From Rhabdophis nuchalis (Eukaryota; Chordata; Lepidosauria; Squamata; Natricidae), in contig CM077644.1 of assembly GCA_039707465.1 (NCBI GenBank), positions 188,666,462 through 188,730,461 of the forward strand: DNA of 64,000 bases, written 5' to 3'. Both the position numbers and the translations under genes were made by a program. Positions 44,505 through 56,199 of this stretch are shown piece after piece. Within the stretch, counting starts at the first letter, position 1. Each line of letters begins with the position of its first letter. A model generated the notes under the pieces. The model saw nothing but the letters and a program-made list of their open reading frames with translations. It did no database searches and had not been told where the DNA came from.

Positions 44505-44785
44505 TTGAAGAAAAACTGTCAAAGGCCAGGAAAGAGGGAGGAAAAAGCAAACTGGCTATTGGAACAGGCAGTAGAAATAGTCAAGAGGAAAACAGAAGCC
44601 AGAGGCATGAAAAACAAAGATCTCTGGAAGGAGCTTTGCAAAGAATTTCAGAAAGCTGTTGGAAGAAACAGGAATCAATATTAAAATGGCTTCTGTAAAG
44701 ATATCAAAGATGGAAGCTTACACAGAAAAACAAGGGAAATTCTTCTAAAAGATCTCGGAACTCAGGAGCTGTGACTTTGAATTGG
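44505..44785 (+). mobile_element. RTE/BovB-like LINE fragment
   Basis: Translation reads ERP/QRPGKREEKANWLLEQAV, then KDLWKELCKEFQKAVGRNRN-QY, a stop, then CKDIKDGSLHRKTRE in the same frame. This matches the inter-domain region between endonuclease and RT of BovB/RTE-type elements (FQ.A..RD...Y...CK.I.D....KTR). Truncated at both ends, with one stop inside. BovB is common in snakes. Confidence 0.6.
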
Positions 44786-44789
44786 TATG

Positions 44790-45465
44790 CAATTGTCATG
44801 GCAAATAATACTCAACTCAAAGAAGGTCAAATAAAAATGGAACAAGTGTTCTGAAATTCTGTTTGATAGAGATGTAAATAACCAAGGATGCCTTAGAATA
44901 TATATTCTCTATTTACGAGGCATCTAGCAAGCAATAGAAGAAGAATAATGAGTAAAGCTTCTAATCAAACCCTACCAGCAAATCTGGTGTTGTTCTTCAA
45001 CAAGCCAATCTAATAAATTGGAAGAGGTCAGCCTATGTGCAGGTAGCAAAGAAAGGAGACCATATGTGCAAATTGCTTTATAGCTTCCTTAATGTTACAT
45101 GCTATCTAAATAATGCTTAGAATCATCCAAAGTGAATTATAGTCGTACATGGAAATGTGATACCAAATATTCAAATTTGTTATAGACAAGGCTAAGGAAT
45201 AAGACACATTGTTGCTAATGAACACTGAGTAATTGAGAAAACCAATAAATATCAAAAGATCTTGATATGTTAAGAACGTCAGTTGTTTTTACTATATCAA
45301 GCTGTTATGAAAGCCCTTAGGAAAATAGAAATCCTAAAAATCTCATTGTCCCATGAGAAACCTATGCAGATGAAAATAAAGCACAGATGAAACTGACTGC
45401 TCTGGGATGACAAAGGAATGAGATTTGGCTGCAATTTTTCTCCTTGTTTATTTAACTTATATAGT
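44790..45465. other. No recognised element
   Basis: No repeat or exon identified. Confidence 0.4.
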
Positions 45466-45475
45466 GAATATATAC

Positions 45476-45787
45476 CAGAGGTGGTATTCAACAGGTTCTG
45501 ACCAGTTCTGGAGAACCAGTAGCAGAAATTTTTAGTAGTTTGGAGAACCGGTAAATACCACCTTTGAACTGGCCCTGCACCCATCTATTCTCTGCCTCCC
45601 GAGTCCCAGCTGATCAAGAGACAATGGGATTTTGCAGTAACCTTTCCCTGGAGTGGTGGTGGGGAATGGAGATTTTACAGTATCCTTCCCCTGCCAAGCC
45701 CACCAAGTCATGTCCACCAAGCCATGACACGCACAGCAAGCCATGCACACAGAATCAGAAGTAAAAAAGTTTTGAATTCCACCACTG
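45476..45787. mobile_element. hAT-type MITE (CAGAGGTGG ends)
   Basis: It starts CAGAGGTGGTATTCAACAGG and ends TTGAATTCCACCACTG. An exact 8-bp duplication atatatac flanks it (45,468-45,475 and 45,788-45,795). An inner inverted block pairs GGAGAACCAGTA with sequence near the left end. No coding capacity. Confidence 0.92.
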
Positions 45788-46261
45788 ATATATACTGAAG
45801 GTTAAATATTATATAATCCTACGCAGGATGGCAATTCTGACTGTGATTTAAGTCTTCTGTATTGTATGTACAATTGGATTGCAACAGTGATTTTGACTTT
45901 TAAAAAATCTTCTATAGAGATGCTGAAAATAATTTTTTTCAGTGCCATTTAGAGAATTTAATAGAGCACATGTAGAAGTTTAACTTGGTCGTACATGTTT
46001 TAATACTTATGTTTTAATGCTTTTATTATTTATGTTGGTTTATTTGTTGCTTGGAAGTTGCTCACAGTTCAATATAAGACAAGCAACTATATACATGTTA
46101 TAAAATAAACAAATTGTAAAAATTGTGGTATTAAAACTGGCAAGTTACTTCATTGGTTCATCACCACTCTCCATCCTAACTCTATCCACTGGAATTGCAT
46201 TTTTTTTCAGGATTTAAATTTGCGTAGCATAAAGGTTAATAGTGGGACAGGGCAACTGTCA

Positions 46262-46524
46262 CAAATACATGTGCAGTGGTTAGAATGCAGTATTGCAGGC
46301 CCACTGCCAGAAGTTCGATCCTCACTGGCTCAAGGTTGACTCAGCCTTCCATCCTTCTGAAGTTAGTAAAATGAGGACCCAGATGGTTGGGGGCAATATG
46401 CTGACATTTGTAAACCGTTTAGAGCAGGGGTCCCCAACCTTTGCAACTTTAAGTCTGAAGGACTTCAGCTCCCAGAATTCTCCAGCCAGCTGGAGAATGC
46501 TGTCTAATTGCTATTACTATTGTT
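46262..46524 (+). mobile_element. tRNA-derived SINE with CTATTG-type tail, interrupted by MITE remnant
   Basis: Head: CAGTGGTTAGAATGCAG with a B-box-like GAAGTTCGATCCTC. Body: CTCAAGGTTGACTCAGCC and GGTTGGGGGCAATATGCTGA. Tail: ATTGCTATTACTATTG. The segment before the tail is replaced by a partial hairpin MITE at 46,425-46,500. Confidence 0.8.
46425..46500 (+). mobile_element. Partial hairpin MITE inside the SINE
   Basis: CAGGGGTCCCCAACCTTTGC through CTCCCAGAATTCTCCAGCC is the left arm of the copy-A type (8544). The right arm is almost entirely lost after GCTGGAGAATGC, as in an internal deletion. Confidence 0.8.
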
Positions 46525-46767
46525 AATGACTTTGGCTTTCCCCATTAACTTTGCTTGTTGGGAGCTGGTTGGGAAGGTTATAAATAGTGATCACATGATC
46601 CCAGGACAGTGCAAATACATGCCAGTTGTTAAGTGCCCAGATTTTGATCATGTGATCATGGGGATGTTGCAACAGTTGTAAATGTGAAAAACGGTCGTAA
46701 GTCATTTTTTTCAGTGCTATTATAACTTCAAACGGTAATCAAGCAAATGGTTGAGGACTACCTGTAT
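46525..46767 (+). mobile_element. Truncated 'CAGGTAGTCC'-type DNA element
   Basis: It runs from CCCATTAACTTTGCTTG through GTGATCACATGATCC and GATTTTGATCATGTGATCA to the end GGTTGAGGACTACCTG. It is the opposite orientation of 6,809-7,190 and lacks the left half. Confidence 0.72.
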
Positions 46768-46769
46768 AT

Positions 46770-47515
46770 TTGAAACTCCTTTATATGTTTTTGACAATTC
46801 TCAACCGTTAAACACCAACAAAAATCATCTTACAAACATTTTATTTCAAATTGTAATTCAGTGCAAATTTCAAACCATAAGTCCACGTGTGAAATGAAAA
46901 CATCTTAGGCTATTGTATTCCATTCTCTGAAAAGTGTACATTATAGCTTTTCAATGTTTGAGTAAAATATATAAAAGTATAATTGAGAATTTGTAAAATA
47001 AACTTCTAAAATAAGCGATCAATATGATTCCTAATGCAGATTTCTTTTTAAAGACTTACTTTTCTTATTATTTTAGTATTGCCTGTCATCACCCATGGCT
47101 TTTTCATGATTACTTTAAGGCACTAATACTGTGTTTTCCATTAGCGGCCTAAGGCCATAATGCATCTATAAAATCAACTCCATGCTTTATAAATGATCTT
47201 AGATTATTTATATCTGCGGCATTCCAAAACGTCATGCACCAAAAACTTTTATAATCTTGGCCATTCTCCTTGATGCCGTAAATTATATAGAAAGATGTAG
47301 AACGCCAGGCTCTACACTGCTCAGTGTTTTGGAATTGCAGGTACTAATGCATGCTTAGGATTGCTTATTTGTTATCTACATACAATAAGTAACGTATGGT
47401 AAGATTTCTGAAAAGTTCTAGGCCAAACAAAGCTTGTTTGCTGTTTTTGAAGTTAACATGCATGTAAACAGATACTATATCATAGTATTGTACTGATTGA
47501 GAATTATTTGAGTTG
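46770..47515. other. No recognised element
   Basis: AT-rich, nothing named. Confidence 0.4.
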
Positions 47516-47526
47516 TGATTCAGCAC

Positions 47527-47775
47527 CGGTGGTGGGTTCCTACCGGTTCGGTCGAACCAGTAGTGGTTTGACGGCATGGGTCGTGGGAACCGGCAGTGAC
47601 CCAGGCCTGCCACACCCCCAAACTGGTTTTCCCAGCACCATAGATGCTACCATAGATGCTACCATCTTATTTTTTGCTTCTGTGCATGTGCAGAACAATT
47701 TTTATTGTAGTGCGCATGCGTGCGGAGCCCACCGATGAGCAAACTGTCAATAGTCCGTGCCGGAACTCACCCCTG
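47527..47775. mobile_element. hAT-type MITE (CAGTGGTGGGTTCC family)
   Basis: It starts CGGTGGTGGGTTCCTACCGG and ends GTGCCGGAACTCACCCCTG. Flanks ttcagcac (47,519-47,526) and ttctgcat (47,776-47,783) match at 6 of 8. It is closely similar to 63,015-63,281 and carries a direct ATAGATGCTACC doublet. Confidence 0.87.
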
Positions 47776-47789
47776 TTCTGCATGTATAG

Positions 47790-48300
47790 AGACAACAGAT
47801 TGGGGAAGATTTGATTAATGGAACTGTCCATGTTAGTTTCATGTTAGATGTGCCGTGCATTGAATAAACTTATTTGAACATAATGAGCAACATTGGGATA
47901 CTAAAAGAACAGTTGCTTATCGCAAAACACTTTTAAGAGGATGCTTCTAATAGAAGAAAAAAATTTATAAATTAGCCATAAGATGAACTTAGATAGGCTC
48001 CCTCCTCCTTATTTCCTCTCTTCCCTACATGATTGGTGTATTAACGCAATGTGGGTACCATAGTTTGAAATATGGTGTGCCTTCTGTTTAGGGTTGTTTT
48101 TTTTTACTGTTAGCAATTGCTATCTTATTCTATGTTTAATTGCCATTAAATATTGAGTAAAATGACTATAGCTCGCCACAGCTACAGGTTGACTTTTATC
48201 CAGTCAGTCTCTTAAGACCAATGACTTTTAGGGACAACAGGAGGGCTGGGTAATTAAGACTTATAAAAGAAAGTAAATGGAATTTCCCCCTTTCTACACA
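47790..48300. other. No recognised element
   Basis: Nothing recognised. Confidence 0.4.
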
Positions 48301-48311
48301 CATATCCGTTT

Positions 48312-48505
48312 ACGTTTACGTTTATTTAAATTTATATACCGCCCTATCTCCCTTGCGGGACTCAGGGCGGTGAACAGGCAATTATAAAACATAAAACATC
48401 AGGTACAATAAATATAATAAAAACAGATTAAACAAAAACCTGCTCTAAAAACTTCCTAATAAAACCTAATTGATAAAACAAATTTAAAAGCTACGCCAGG
48501 CCATA
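48312..48505 (-). mobile_element. L2-type LINE 3' UTR fragment
   Basis: A TTTA tail is followed by the stem-loop ACCGCCCT...AGGGCGGT (48,339-48,372) and a 3' UTR resembling those at 7.3 and 31.2 kb, ending near the CTACGCCAGGCC end of coding. Severely 5' truncated. Confidence 0.8.
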
Positions 48506-48875
48506 CTCACTGTTGCTTTGTTTAATTTATCAGGCTGCTAATCCTAAATCAGGGTGAGGATTGTGACAGAAATTATTTTGTCATGTGTAATTAACAGTAA
48601 TTACATAGAGGGCTGAAGACCCCGTTTACTAAAGAGAAAAGGACAAATCATAAAGATTAAAAGAAATAAGAAGTTAGTTACTTACCCACTTGATTTACAT
48701 GCTACTTTCCTGTTTGAAAAGAACCAAGTGACATAACATTAATTTTTGTTAACTTAATAATTAGATAGAAATTTGGAAGTGGTATATTTAAAAGCTGTAA
48801 TAGTATTAAACGTAATTCTCAAAGATACCTAAAGGCAATGGCCTTATGATAAAAAGTATTGTTTTACATTTATAT

Positions 48876-49031
<156 letters not shown>

Positions 49032-49039
49032 ATATTGAG

Positions 49040-49730
49040 ATCAGGGAACATTATGTCAGACTTCAAAAATCATCATAATAAATTACTTTTAAAAACTATG
49101 CCAAAACAAATCTAGAAGTATGGAGGGAAACATTGCAGTCTGCAAAATCTATGGATATTAATCAAAAGTCATTAATATTGATTACAATATATTAAAACTA
49201 TTGATGTTGATTAGAAAATAAGATATAGGTATAGCTTAATGTATGTACGCCAAGGTCAACTTAAACTATTAAGTCACATTTTCTTTTTATATCTAGAAAA
49301 TATATCTTTTTAAAAATATTTTAAAAAGTATTCCTATTTCTTCTTTTTCTGAAGAAGTGACTCTTCAGGATTTGTGTTCTGATTATAAACAAAGAATTTA
49401 AAAGTGGGACTTACAGAGAGACAGGAAATTTCATTTGAGAATATAATTTAGGCTCAATTGCAGTTATTTTCTTTAACAGGATGTTCTGGTTCCAGGGATA
49501 TTTGAAGGACTAATCAAACATCCCAAGTTAGCCACAAATGAAGAAGCAGAAGAGGCCAATTCTAGTGCAAGAGCAATTATTTACTGTTAAAAAGAGTCAG
49601 GCAGTGGATGGCGAGGAGTCAAAGATCAAATAAATTTGAATTTCCAAACATAGAATCACTAGATGCAAACTTAATTTGTAGCTGCCTGCTCAGACAGCTC
49701 TATGTCGTTTATGTCCTGAATAGCCAAGCC
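49040..49730. other. No recognised element
   Basis: Nothing recognised. Confidence 0.4.
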
Positions 49731-49739
49731 CAGTCAGAC

Positions 49740-49935
49740 TAAGTCTGCATGTGAGAGCCAGTGCCAGGGTTGTAATTAAGGAGTTTCGTGTCTTCAGATG
49801 TGTAAGTTCACTGGGTGACTAGGCCAGTTACTGTCACCCAGCCCAACTTAGCCTTACAGCATGGTTGTAGTGAGGAGGAAGAAAAGAATACTTGAGCTGC
49901 CTCCATGTGCTCCTGAAGGAAAGGAAGGATTTAAA
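49740..49935 (+). mobile_element. Possible decayed SINE
   Basis: GAGAGCCAGTGCCAGGGTTG, a later CTGGGTGACTAGGCCAGTTA, and AGCCTTACAGCATGGTTGTA echo the Sauria-type SINE body and tail (compare 63,300-63,430). Weak. Confidence 0.4.
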
Positions 49936-50196
49936 TCAAAGTTTCAAAAATCACAGCTGGCCCCCATCACTTCCAAACATCCATATGGTGATGCCCTCAC
50001 ACAGTCCATTAAATTCTGTTGAGGAAGTTGGAATAGTGTTGGATTCAAGTGGTATACCAAGGCTGGGTCTTCAAGAGAAGGTTTTCCTTTCACTTCTTCC
50101 TCTTCTCGTCTGAATTTCTTTATTGGAAGAAGACTAAAGCAGAAGCTCATTGATAGGCGCAGCCTTTTCAAGAAGTGTGTTGTCTTTTGTGTCCAA

Positions 50197-50292
50197 CCAG
50201 ATCAGGAGCTCACATCTTCTAATTTAACTATATCTATCTATGCACAGATATACATTTATAGTTAAATTAGAAGATGTGAGCTCCTGATCTGG
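50197..50292. repeat. Perfect hairpin: 36-bp stem, 24-nt loop
   Basis: 50,197-50,232 and 50,257-50,292 are exact reverse complements (arm begins ccagatcaggagctcac). There is no CAG...CTG end or 8-bp duplication, and the arm is unlike the 135-bp family. It may be an inverted-duplication mutation, a tiny palindromic element, or a small-RNA hairpin if transcribed. Confidence 0.9.
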
Positions 50293-50399
50293 CTTTGAAA
50301 CTCAAGAAAAAGAAAAAGTACTCTTTCCATATCAATGTGCACAGCTACTATTAGCATCAAGAAAAAGAAGGGAGTGTACTAAAACTAGTTCATCTAGGT

Positions 50400-50534
50400 C
50401 AGGGGTCTGCAAAGTCGGCTCTTTTAAGACTGGTGGACTTCAACTCCCAGAATTCCCCAGCCAGCTAGGCTGGCTGGGGAATTCTGGGAGTTGAAGTCCA
50501 CCAGTCTTAAAAGAGCCGACTTTGCAGACCCCTG
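50400..50534. mobile_element. 135-bp hairpin hAT-type MITE (copy C)
   Basis: 66-bp arms around the spacer TAG. It starts CAGGGGTCTGCAAAGTCGG. An exact duplication atctaggt flanks it (50,392-50,399 and 50,535-50,542). The arms match each other almost perfectly although their outer 35 bp differ from copies A, B and D. Confidence 0.95.
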
Positions 50535-50542
50535 ATCTAGGT

Positions 50543-50860
50543 CAGTGATGATGAACTTTTTCAGCACCAAGTGCCAAAAAGGGAATGTGCATCTGAGATT
50601 AGGCGCATATGCGCACCGGAAAATAAACTTCCAGTTTCCATTACACCAGCTAGTCCTCCGGTTATTGGTGTGCATGGGTGTGTGATGATCAGCTGGTTGG
50701 CACGCATGCTCAGGCTGGAAAATGGAAGACCAGCTCTTCCAGTTTCTGGCACTGCTGCACACACAAAGGCCAGTTGATCGTCACACATACATGCGCGCCA
50801 GAAACCCAGAAGAGGAACAGAACAAATTGGAACAGATTTTCAGAGGTTGCAGAGGAATGG
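50543..50860 (+). mobile_element. MITE of the CAGTGATGG type, abutting copy C
   Basis: It starts CAGTGATGATGAACTTTTTC at the base after copy C's right duplication. The interior GCACCAAGTGCCAAAAAGGG, GGCGCATATGCGCACC resembles the element at 25,575. The right end is not found. The interior repeats GTGATGATCAGCTGGTTGG / CAGTTGATCGTCACAC in decayed form. Confidence 0.5.
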
Positions 50861-50869
50861 GAATTCGGT

Positions 50870-53160
50870 AAAACAAAACTCTCTTCCTACCCCCACCCCT
50901 TTCCCCCAATATTAAGATATTTAGCAACTCTTAATATCTATTACAGAAATGTAGGACCTGAAATATGTTGGAGAAATACATAAAGTTACAGTGATAGAAT
51001 ATAAAGAAAGGAGGGAAATAATAAATGAAACTGCTATTGTTGTCATTGTTTATTATTAACACAGAATTTGAACATCTGACCAAATTATATTAGAACTACA
51101 GCTGAAAATCCTATATTGTTACATCATCATCATCATTATGCTGGCTGTTTCATCTCTAGACTTCCCTGTCATATCTTGTTCTCTGTTTCAATTGCTTTGT
51201 CAGTGTTGTTGACCATAACCAATGTCCATGTACAAGCCAGAAGCAAGAGATAAACTTAAATCCTTGCCAAAGCAATTTTAAAATAGTGTTGGTTTCAACT
51301 GTTTTTACAATTTACTGAGCTTATCTGGCATGTAGGCCAGATAAATTGATCACATATAACACATCTCTTCCACTATGAAATATGGCTTTTAAAATATAAA
51401 AGCCAGGCAATAATCAAAATGTAAATACCTGGACCTTCAAAGTCATATTTTTAAAGAAAAGCTTGGAGCTTTGACCAAGATTCCCACCCCTCCAAGAAAA
51501 TATAATCCTTCAAAAACAAATGTAGATGAATTGCTTCAAAGTTTGCTTTGAACAACATAGTCGAGAAGCATGTTGAATACATAATGATAGGTTATATCAA
51601 ATATAGCATGGAGAGGGTTAAGGAGCCCTAATTGAAAGTCTTTTAAGAAAGGGCTGATAAGTGGAAGGGTCAGAATAGTAGGGGAGAGGCATTTGAATGG
51701 AGAAATTTGTAATATAAGTATATGCTATTCTAATGGGTATAGATCCTTAGAACAACAATATAGATGTATAAAACAGTACCATCTATCCTACTCAGTGAGC
51801 AGAAAAGGAAAGGAGCATAGGTCGTACTGTAGAAGCAGAAAGAAATAAAAAGTCAACCTATTTGGGTTTGGATCAGAATATCAAACAGATTCAATGGCAT
51901 TGTTGTAAGATTTTATTCAATAGGATCAGGTTTTAGACAACCGCTTGGAAGAACAGAACTGAATAGCCACTCAGGCATTACGTAACTAGAGAGATCTTAT
52001 GCCAGTCACTTTCTTTCAGCTACCCCTAACCTCTCCTTTCTTCCAGAATAGTTGTGAAAATAAAATTGAACAGCATTGCAATTCTGTTGTTTGCCTTATG
52101 GAAGCAGGCAGGCTAGCACATTTAAAGGTTTGAGTCAATAAACCAAAAAAAGTAGAGTAACCACAAATGATTCCTGCTGATTACCAGGAAAAAGTTAGCA
52201 TTTTATTTTTGTCCTAACATTCAAGAATCTTATCTGGAAACAGTCTTCTGAACTCTACTAACCACTCAAGAGCTTTGGGGTTACCACCTCTTTTGATTAA
52301 ACTTCCATCTTATTTTATCATCTGGATGAAGTTTGAGAAAATCAAAGTGGCCAGATAGGCTGCACAAAGTTGACTCAAACTCTAAAAGCACTTACATGAT
52401 AGCAGTATGTCAAATTGTCAAACCCCGGAGGCCACAACTATATAACTAGGAACAAAGGAAAGAAAACCTGAACCATTTTTGATTGTCTTTAGGTCATGCA
52501 AACAAAAATAAATCCGTTTCAAATAACTAGAAATTCCAGATTTGGAAGAAAGCAAACTATTGGTGCACATTGTGTTTGGCTTGGTAAAATAAAGAAACAG
52601 ATTGAATTATTACGTCAGCATAGGGAGAAAATCAAGATAGAATATTCATGATCTAACTTGATTGAAACATACATCAGGAAAGCCATTCTTAACTGGGTTA
52701 ACACGATAAGTTGTGCGAGGCACATTGCCACATTCAGCAATACCTACAAACCGAGTTTTATATATTTTTGTTTCATTTTCCAAAAGTAACTCTGTAATAT
52801 TGCTTTCAAATCAAATTAGCAAAATGAGACTGTATGACCAATGTACATCTTAAGACACCTTTGGGGCAACTGACCTTTTGACTGTTCTTTTTCATATACA
52901 AGAGAAAATCTTATTTTTTAAAATTCAGGCCTCACAGTTTAATCCTTTGTGATTTAGTTATCTGTGTCTTACTTTTTGACTTAAATAAGCACTCAAGGCA
53001 TACAATAATAGAACAAAAGATAAATCACAGTAATAAAATAATTCCAATTACACTAATCCTAGTTTAGCAACTAATTTATTTAGCGGCTATTCACAATTGT
53101 TATGATGATGAAAAAGTCCTCAACCTTTATAAATCTGTAAAGCAAACAAAAGCTGAGGTA
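50870..53160. other. No recognised element
   Basis: AT-rich DNA. No exon, array or transposon end identified. Confidence 0.45.
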
Positions 53161-53163
53161 AAA

Positions 53164-53280
53164 TAAACATAGTCATGGTTTCACTTAATGATTGCTTCAC
53201 TTAATGACTGAATTGCTGGTCCCAATTGTGGTCGCTAAAAGATAACTTCTTGTAAAGTCAACCAGGCAATCTCTCAGATA
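53164..53280 (+). mobile_element. Fragment resembling the CACTTAATGA / GTGGTCG DNA element
   Basis: CACTTAATGATTGCTTCACT and CCCAATTGTGGTCGC recall the 3' part of the 'CAGGTAGTCC'-type elements. Short and partial. Confidence 0.35.
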
Positions 53281-53389
53281 ATCATGTTCTAAACTTTATA
53301 ATTTTTCATATAAACAATACTTAAATTATGTTTGATGGGCATCTTTCCATGCAGGCATCATGTGGTCCCCATACTTTTAATTAGCTAAG

Positions 53390-54700
53390 AGTCTATATAC
53401 TGTATTTGCAGTTTCTGGACAATTTCCAAAAATGTTTCATATAAAACGTATTATAGTAATCAGGACTGATTGTAACCAAGGCAAATATATCTATATCAAA
53501 ATGTGACCAGCTCAAGGTCACAACTGGTATCCTAGCCAGTTATACGTACCAACATATTCTTTGCCATAGGCTCCACTCTGCAAAAATGGGCAAAGGACAC
53601 CATCAAACTGAAAGCCTGCTCTTTGTGGGATAGTAAAAAAAAATCATAAAACAAGTTTCACCTCAATGGCTAAGTCTAATTAGTTGCTATCAACAGCATC
53701 TCTGTCTTGTCTGGAATTAATTTCAGTGTGTTCTCTTTTATCTAGCATGTTGTTCAGATTAGGCACATTCAGTAGTACTGATTGCCTCTTTGGAGTTAGA
53801 TGCCAGCGATCCAAATAGCATCTTCAATGAAATAAGAGTCTGAGGTTAGAGATTCCTCAAAGTTCCAATTCATTAGAAGAGCCATGTTGGCACATCTGGG
53901 AAAACCCGAATCTGAGATCTTCCAGGTTTTCCCCACCCAGTTGAAAGTTCAAAACCCTGCCCCAGCACCCACATGTCCATCACATGGTCCAATCGGTCCC
54001 ACAAGAAGATTCCTCCCAGCAACGCCCCTCCAGGTGCCGAAGCAAGATGACCTTGATTTTCTGAGAAAGAATATTATTTCGACTACACAGCTCCCATGCC
54101 CCATATAATCCCCCCTCCTAGTTTCCCACAGTAGAATATGTGGCAACATACTGATGGAATCACCTACCCTAGTGATCTCAAGCAGTGTAAAGGACAAGAT
54201 GGGATTCCGTCAGCCAAATATACACGGTTGAACAGATATCCCTCACCACCATCTTGTAAACACGTCCCAAGAAGTATTGGAATCTTCTGAATGTAACACC
54301 ACAGAAAGGACCAGAAACACTGCCAGACAGTGCCAGCAATATCCACCCTTCCTTTGCATTAAAAGAAAATGAAAACTAAGCAGGTTGAGATCCAATGTAC
54401 TATCCATAGTTATCAATCACATGTTCCCATTGCTAACATCCCAGCCCTTGACCCAGGGAAAGAGGCAGGTTTTCATAATCTTCCAAAAAAACCAATAGAG
54501 TTGGGGTCATCCAGATTTGGTAGGGAAGGCTATTACATAGGGCAAGTGCCATGCCAGAAAAGTCACACTTTCTATAGACCAGTAGGTGTCACTGTTTTAC
54601 CAAGGGTATACAGAACATGTCCAGATCTAGTGGAACAGTTACCCCATTTTCATTATCACCTTGACTTCTCTGGTTATATTGCAGTCTGAAAGGAATCAGG
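53390..54700 (-). mobile_element. Possible old, decayed interspersed repeat
   Basis: Phrases such as TCTGTCTTGTCTGGAATTAA followed by TTCAGTGTGTTCTC and ATGTTGTTCAGATTAGGCAC resemble a long antisense LINE-related repeat common in reptile introns. No coding motif survives. Recognition is by recall of wording only, so this is weak. Confidence 0.25.
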
Positions 54701-54709
54701 CCAACCAAC

Positions 54710-55310
54710 AGCTGATCCTTGTTTTTATGCTACAACTAGATTGCAGCCTCTCATCCTATCTTTCCTTGTCCATTAGGACACTAATAGTTCTCCCATCTCC
54801 CTGAAACACTTATGACACCAAGCCAGAATTAGTAGAACTATACTGAAATAACTCTTCCAGTGTTAGAGTATCAGCAGAAAACTGGGTTCTGACATTAAGA
54901 CAGATAATATGATCCACTTAAATGATGACGACCCTCAGGTATTCCCTTCAGTATTTATTTTATGATCAAGTAAGATACAGTAGAATCACTGCAGAAAAGC
55001 TTCAGATGGCCAGAACTTCTAAAGTTCTGATCCTGCAATTAGAATGTATTGGACAGTTGCCATTTTCCCCGTCTTCCCTTCAAGTGGTTGAACTTCCAAG
55101 ATTCTCTCAAAATGGTCCTTCAACTATGCCCGAGGCTGGTTTGTCACAAGATAATTTTGAATATAGCATTTATCTTAAATTGGATCAGTTTCTAAGTGGC
55201 TCTCTTATCGAGCTGTGCTTAACAAAGATTTGAAACCCTGACTGTTCATGAGAAAATATGGCAAGAACAGAACATATGGCTGATGAATACACTGGATTTT
55301 CATTTGAGCT
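54710..55310. other. No recognised element
   Basis: A 103-codon plus frame (54,922-55,233) shows no domain. Nothing else recognised. Confidence 0.4.
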
Positions 55311-55314
55311 ACAC

Positions 55315-55449
55315 ACATGGGTGTCAAACTGGTGGCCCACGGGCCAGATGCGTCACACACAGGCCACACCCACCCCATCTCCGCGAAAGAGAAATATGTT
55401 GCAATACATCACGTGACGGTAACATGACGCTGCGAGTTTGACACCCGTG
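55315..55449. mobile_element. hAT-type MITE of the GTGTCAAAC family
   Basis: It starts acatgggtgtcaaact and ends GAGTTTGACACCCGTG, inverted. Flanks agctacac (55,307-55,314) and agctacag (55,450-55,457) match at 7 of 8. The interior resembles 60,995-61,123. Confidence 0.87.
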
Positions 55450-55459
55450 AGCTACAGGA

Positions 55460-56055
55460 TGAGAAACGTCCTTTCTGAGCCTATTAACTGAGGGGGGCAG
55501 TTAATTGGATCACCCATGTTGAACAAACATTACCAATTATTTATTTATTGAATTTCCTCTGGGCAAAACGTATGCTTTAATTTTTTTTTAAATGCCTGCT
55601 GAAGAGAAATTACCTGCTTTCTACTTGTCCCTTTTATATGAAAAAAGAGATATTTTGTGAATTATTTGATTTTCTGCTCTTTTGCATTACCGATAGTCAT
55701 TTTTGATTAACTTTACAATTCAAAGTCTACAGAGATAAGACAATTTATCATTACCGAGACATATCAGGGGATTTTGGGCAGTCACAGTGGATTAGGCAAA
55801 ATGCCATCTTAACAGAGACTTATTCTGTGCACAAGAATGCACTTCAGAGCATGACATTTGGGTCATGCAGCTAGATGTACTTCATATAAGTCACTACTAA
55901 GTCACACTCGTGCCCAACTTTTAATGCTGGCTCAGCAGCTAGATTGCAGGAGAGACATTAAAGGCAGGAGAGAAAATGAATATCTTTAATGAAGCAAGTT
56001 AATTCTTTATTAATTTGCCTTCTTAAAAATGTTGATTTTTAGGAAGGAGGTATTA
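55460..56055. other. No recognised element
   Basis: Nothing named. The phrase GGGGCAGTTAATTGGATCAC near 55,494 recurs near 56,352 with the following 50 bases, suggesting a small local duplication. Confidence 0.5.
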
Positions 56056-56062
56056 TCTATGA

Positions 56063-56197
56063 CAGTGTTTCTCAACCTTGGCGAGTTTAAGACGAGTGGA
56101 CTTCAACTCCCAGAATTCCCCAGTCAGCAATGCTGGCTGGGGAATTCTGGGAGTTGAAGTCCACTCGTCTTAAACTCGCCAAGGTTGAGAAACACTG
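56063..56197. mobile_element. 135-bp hairpin hAT-type MITE (copy D)
   Basis: 66-bp arms around the spacer AAT. It starts CAGTGTTTCTCAACCTTGG. An exact duplication atctatga flanks it (56,055-56,062 and 56,198-56,205). Arms are near-perfect complements. Its termini match the degraded copy at 18,533. Confidence 0.96.
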
Positions 56198-56199
56198 AT

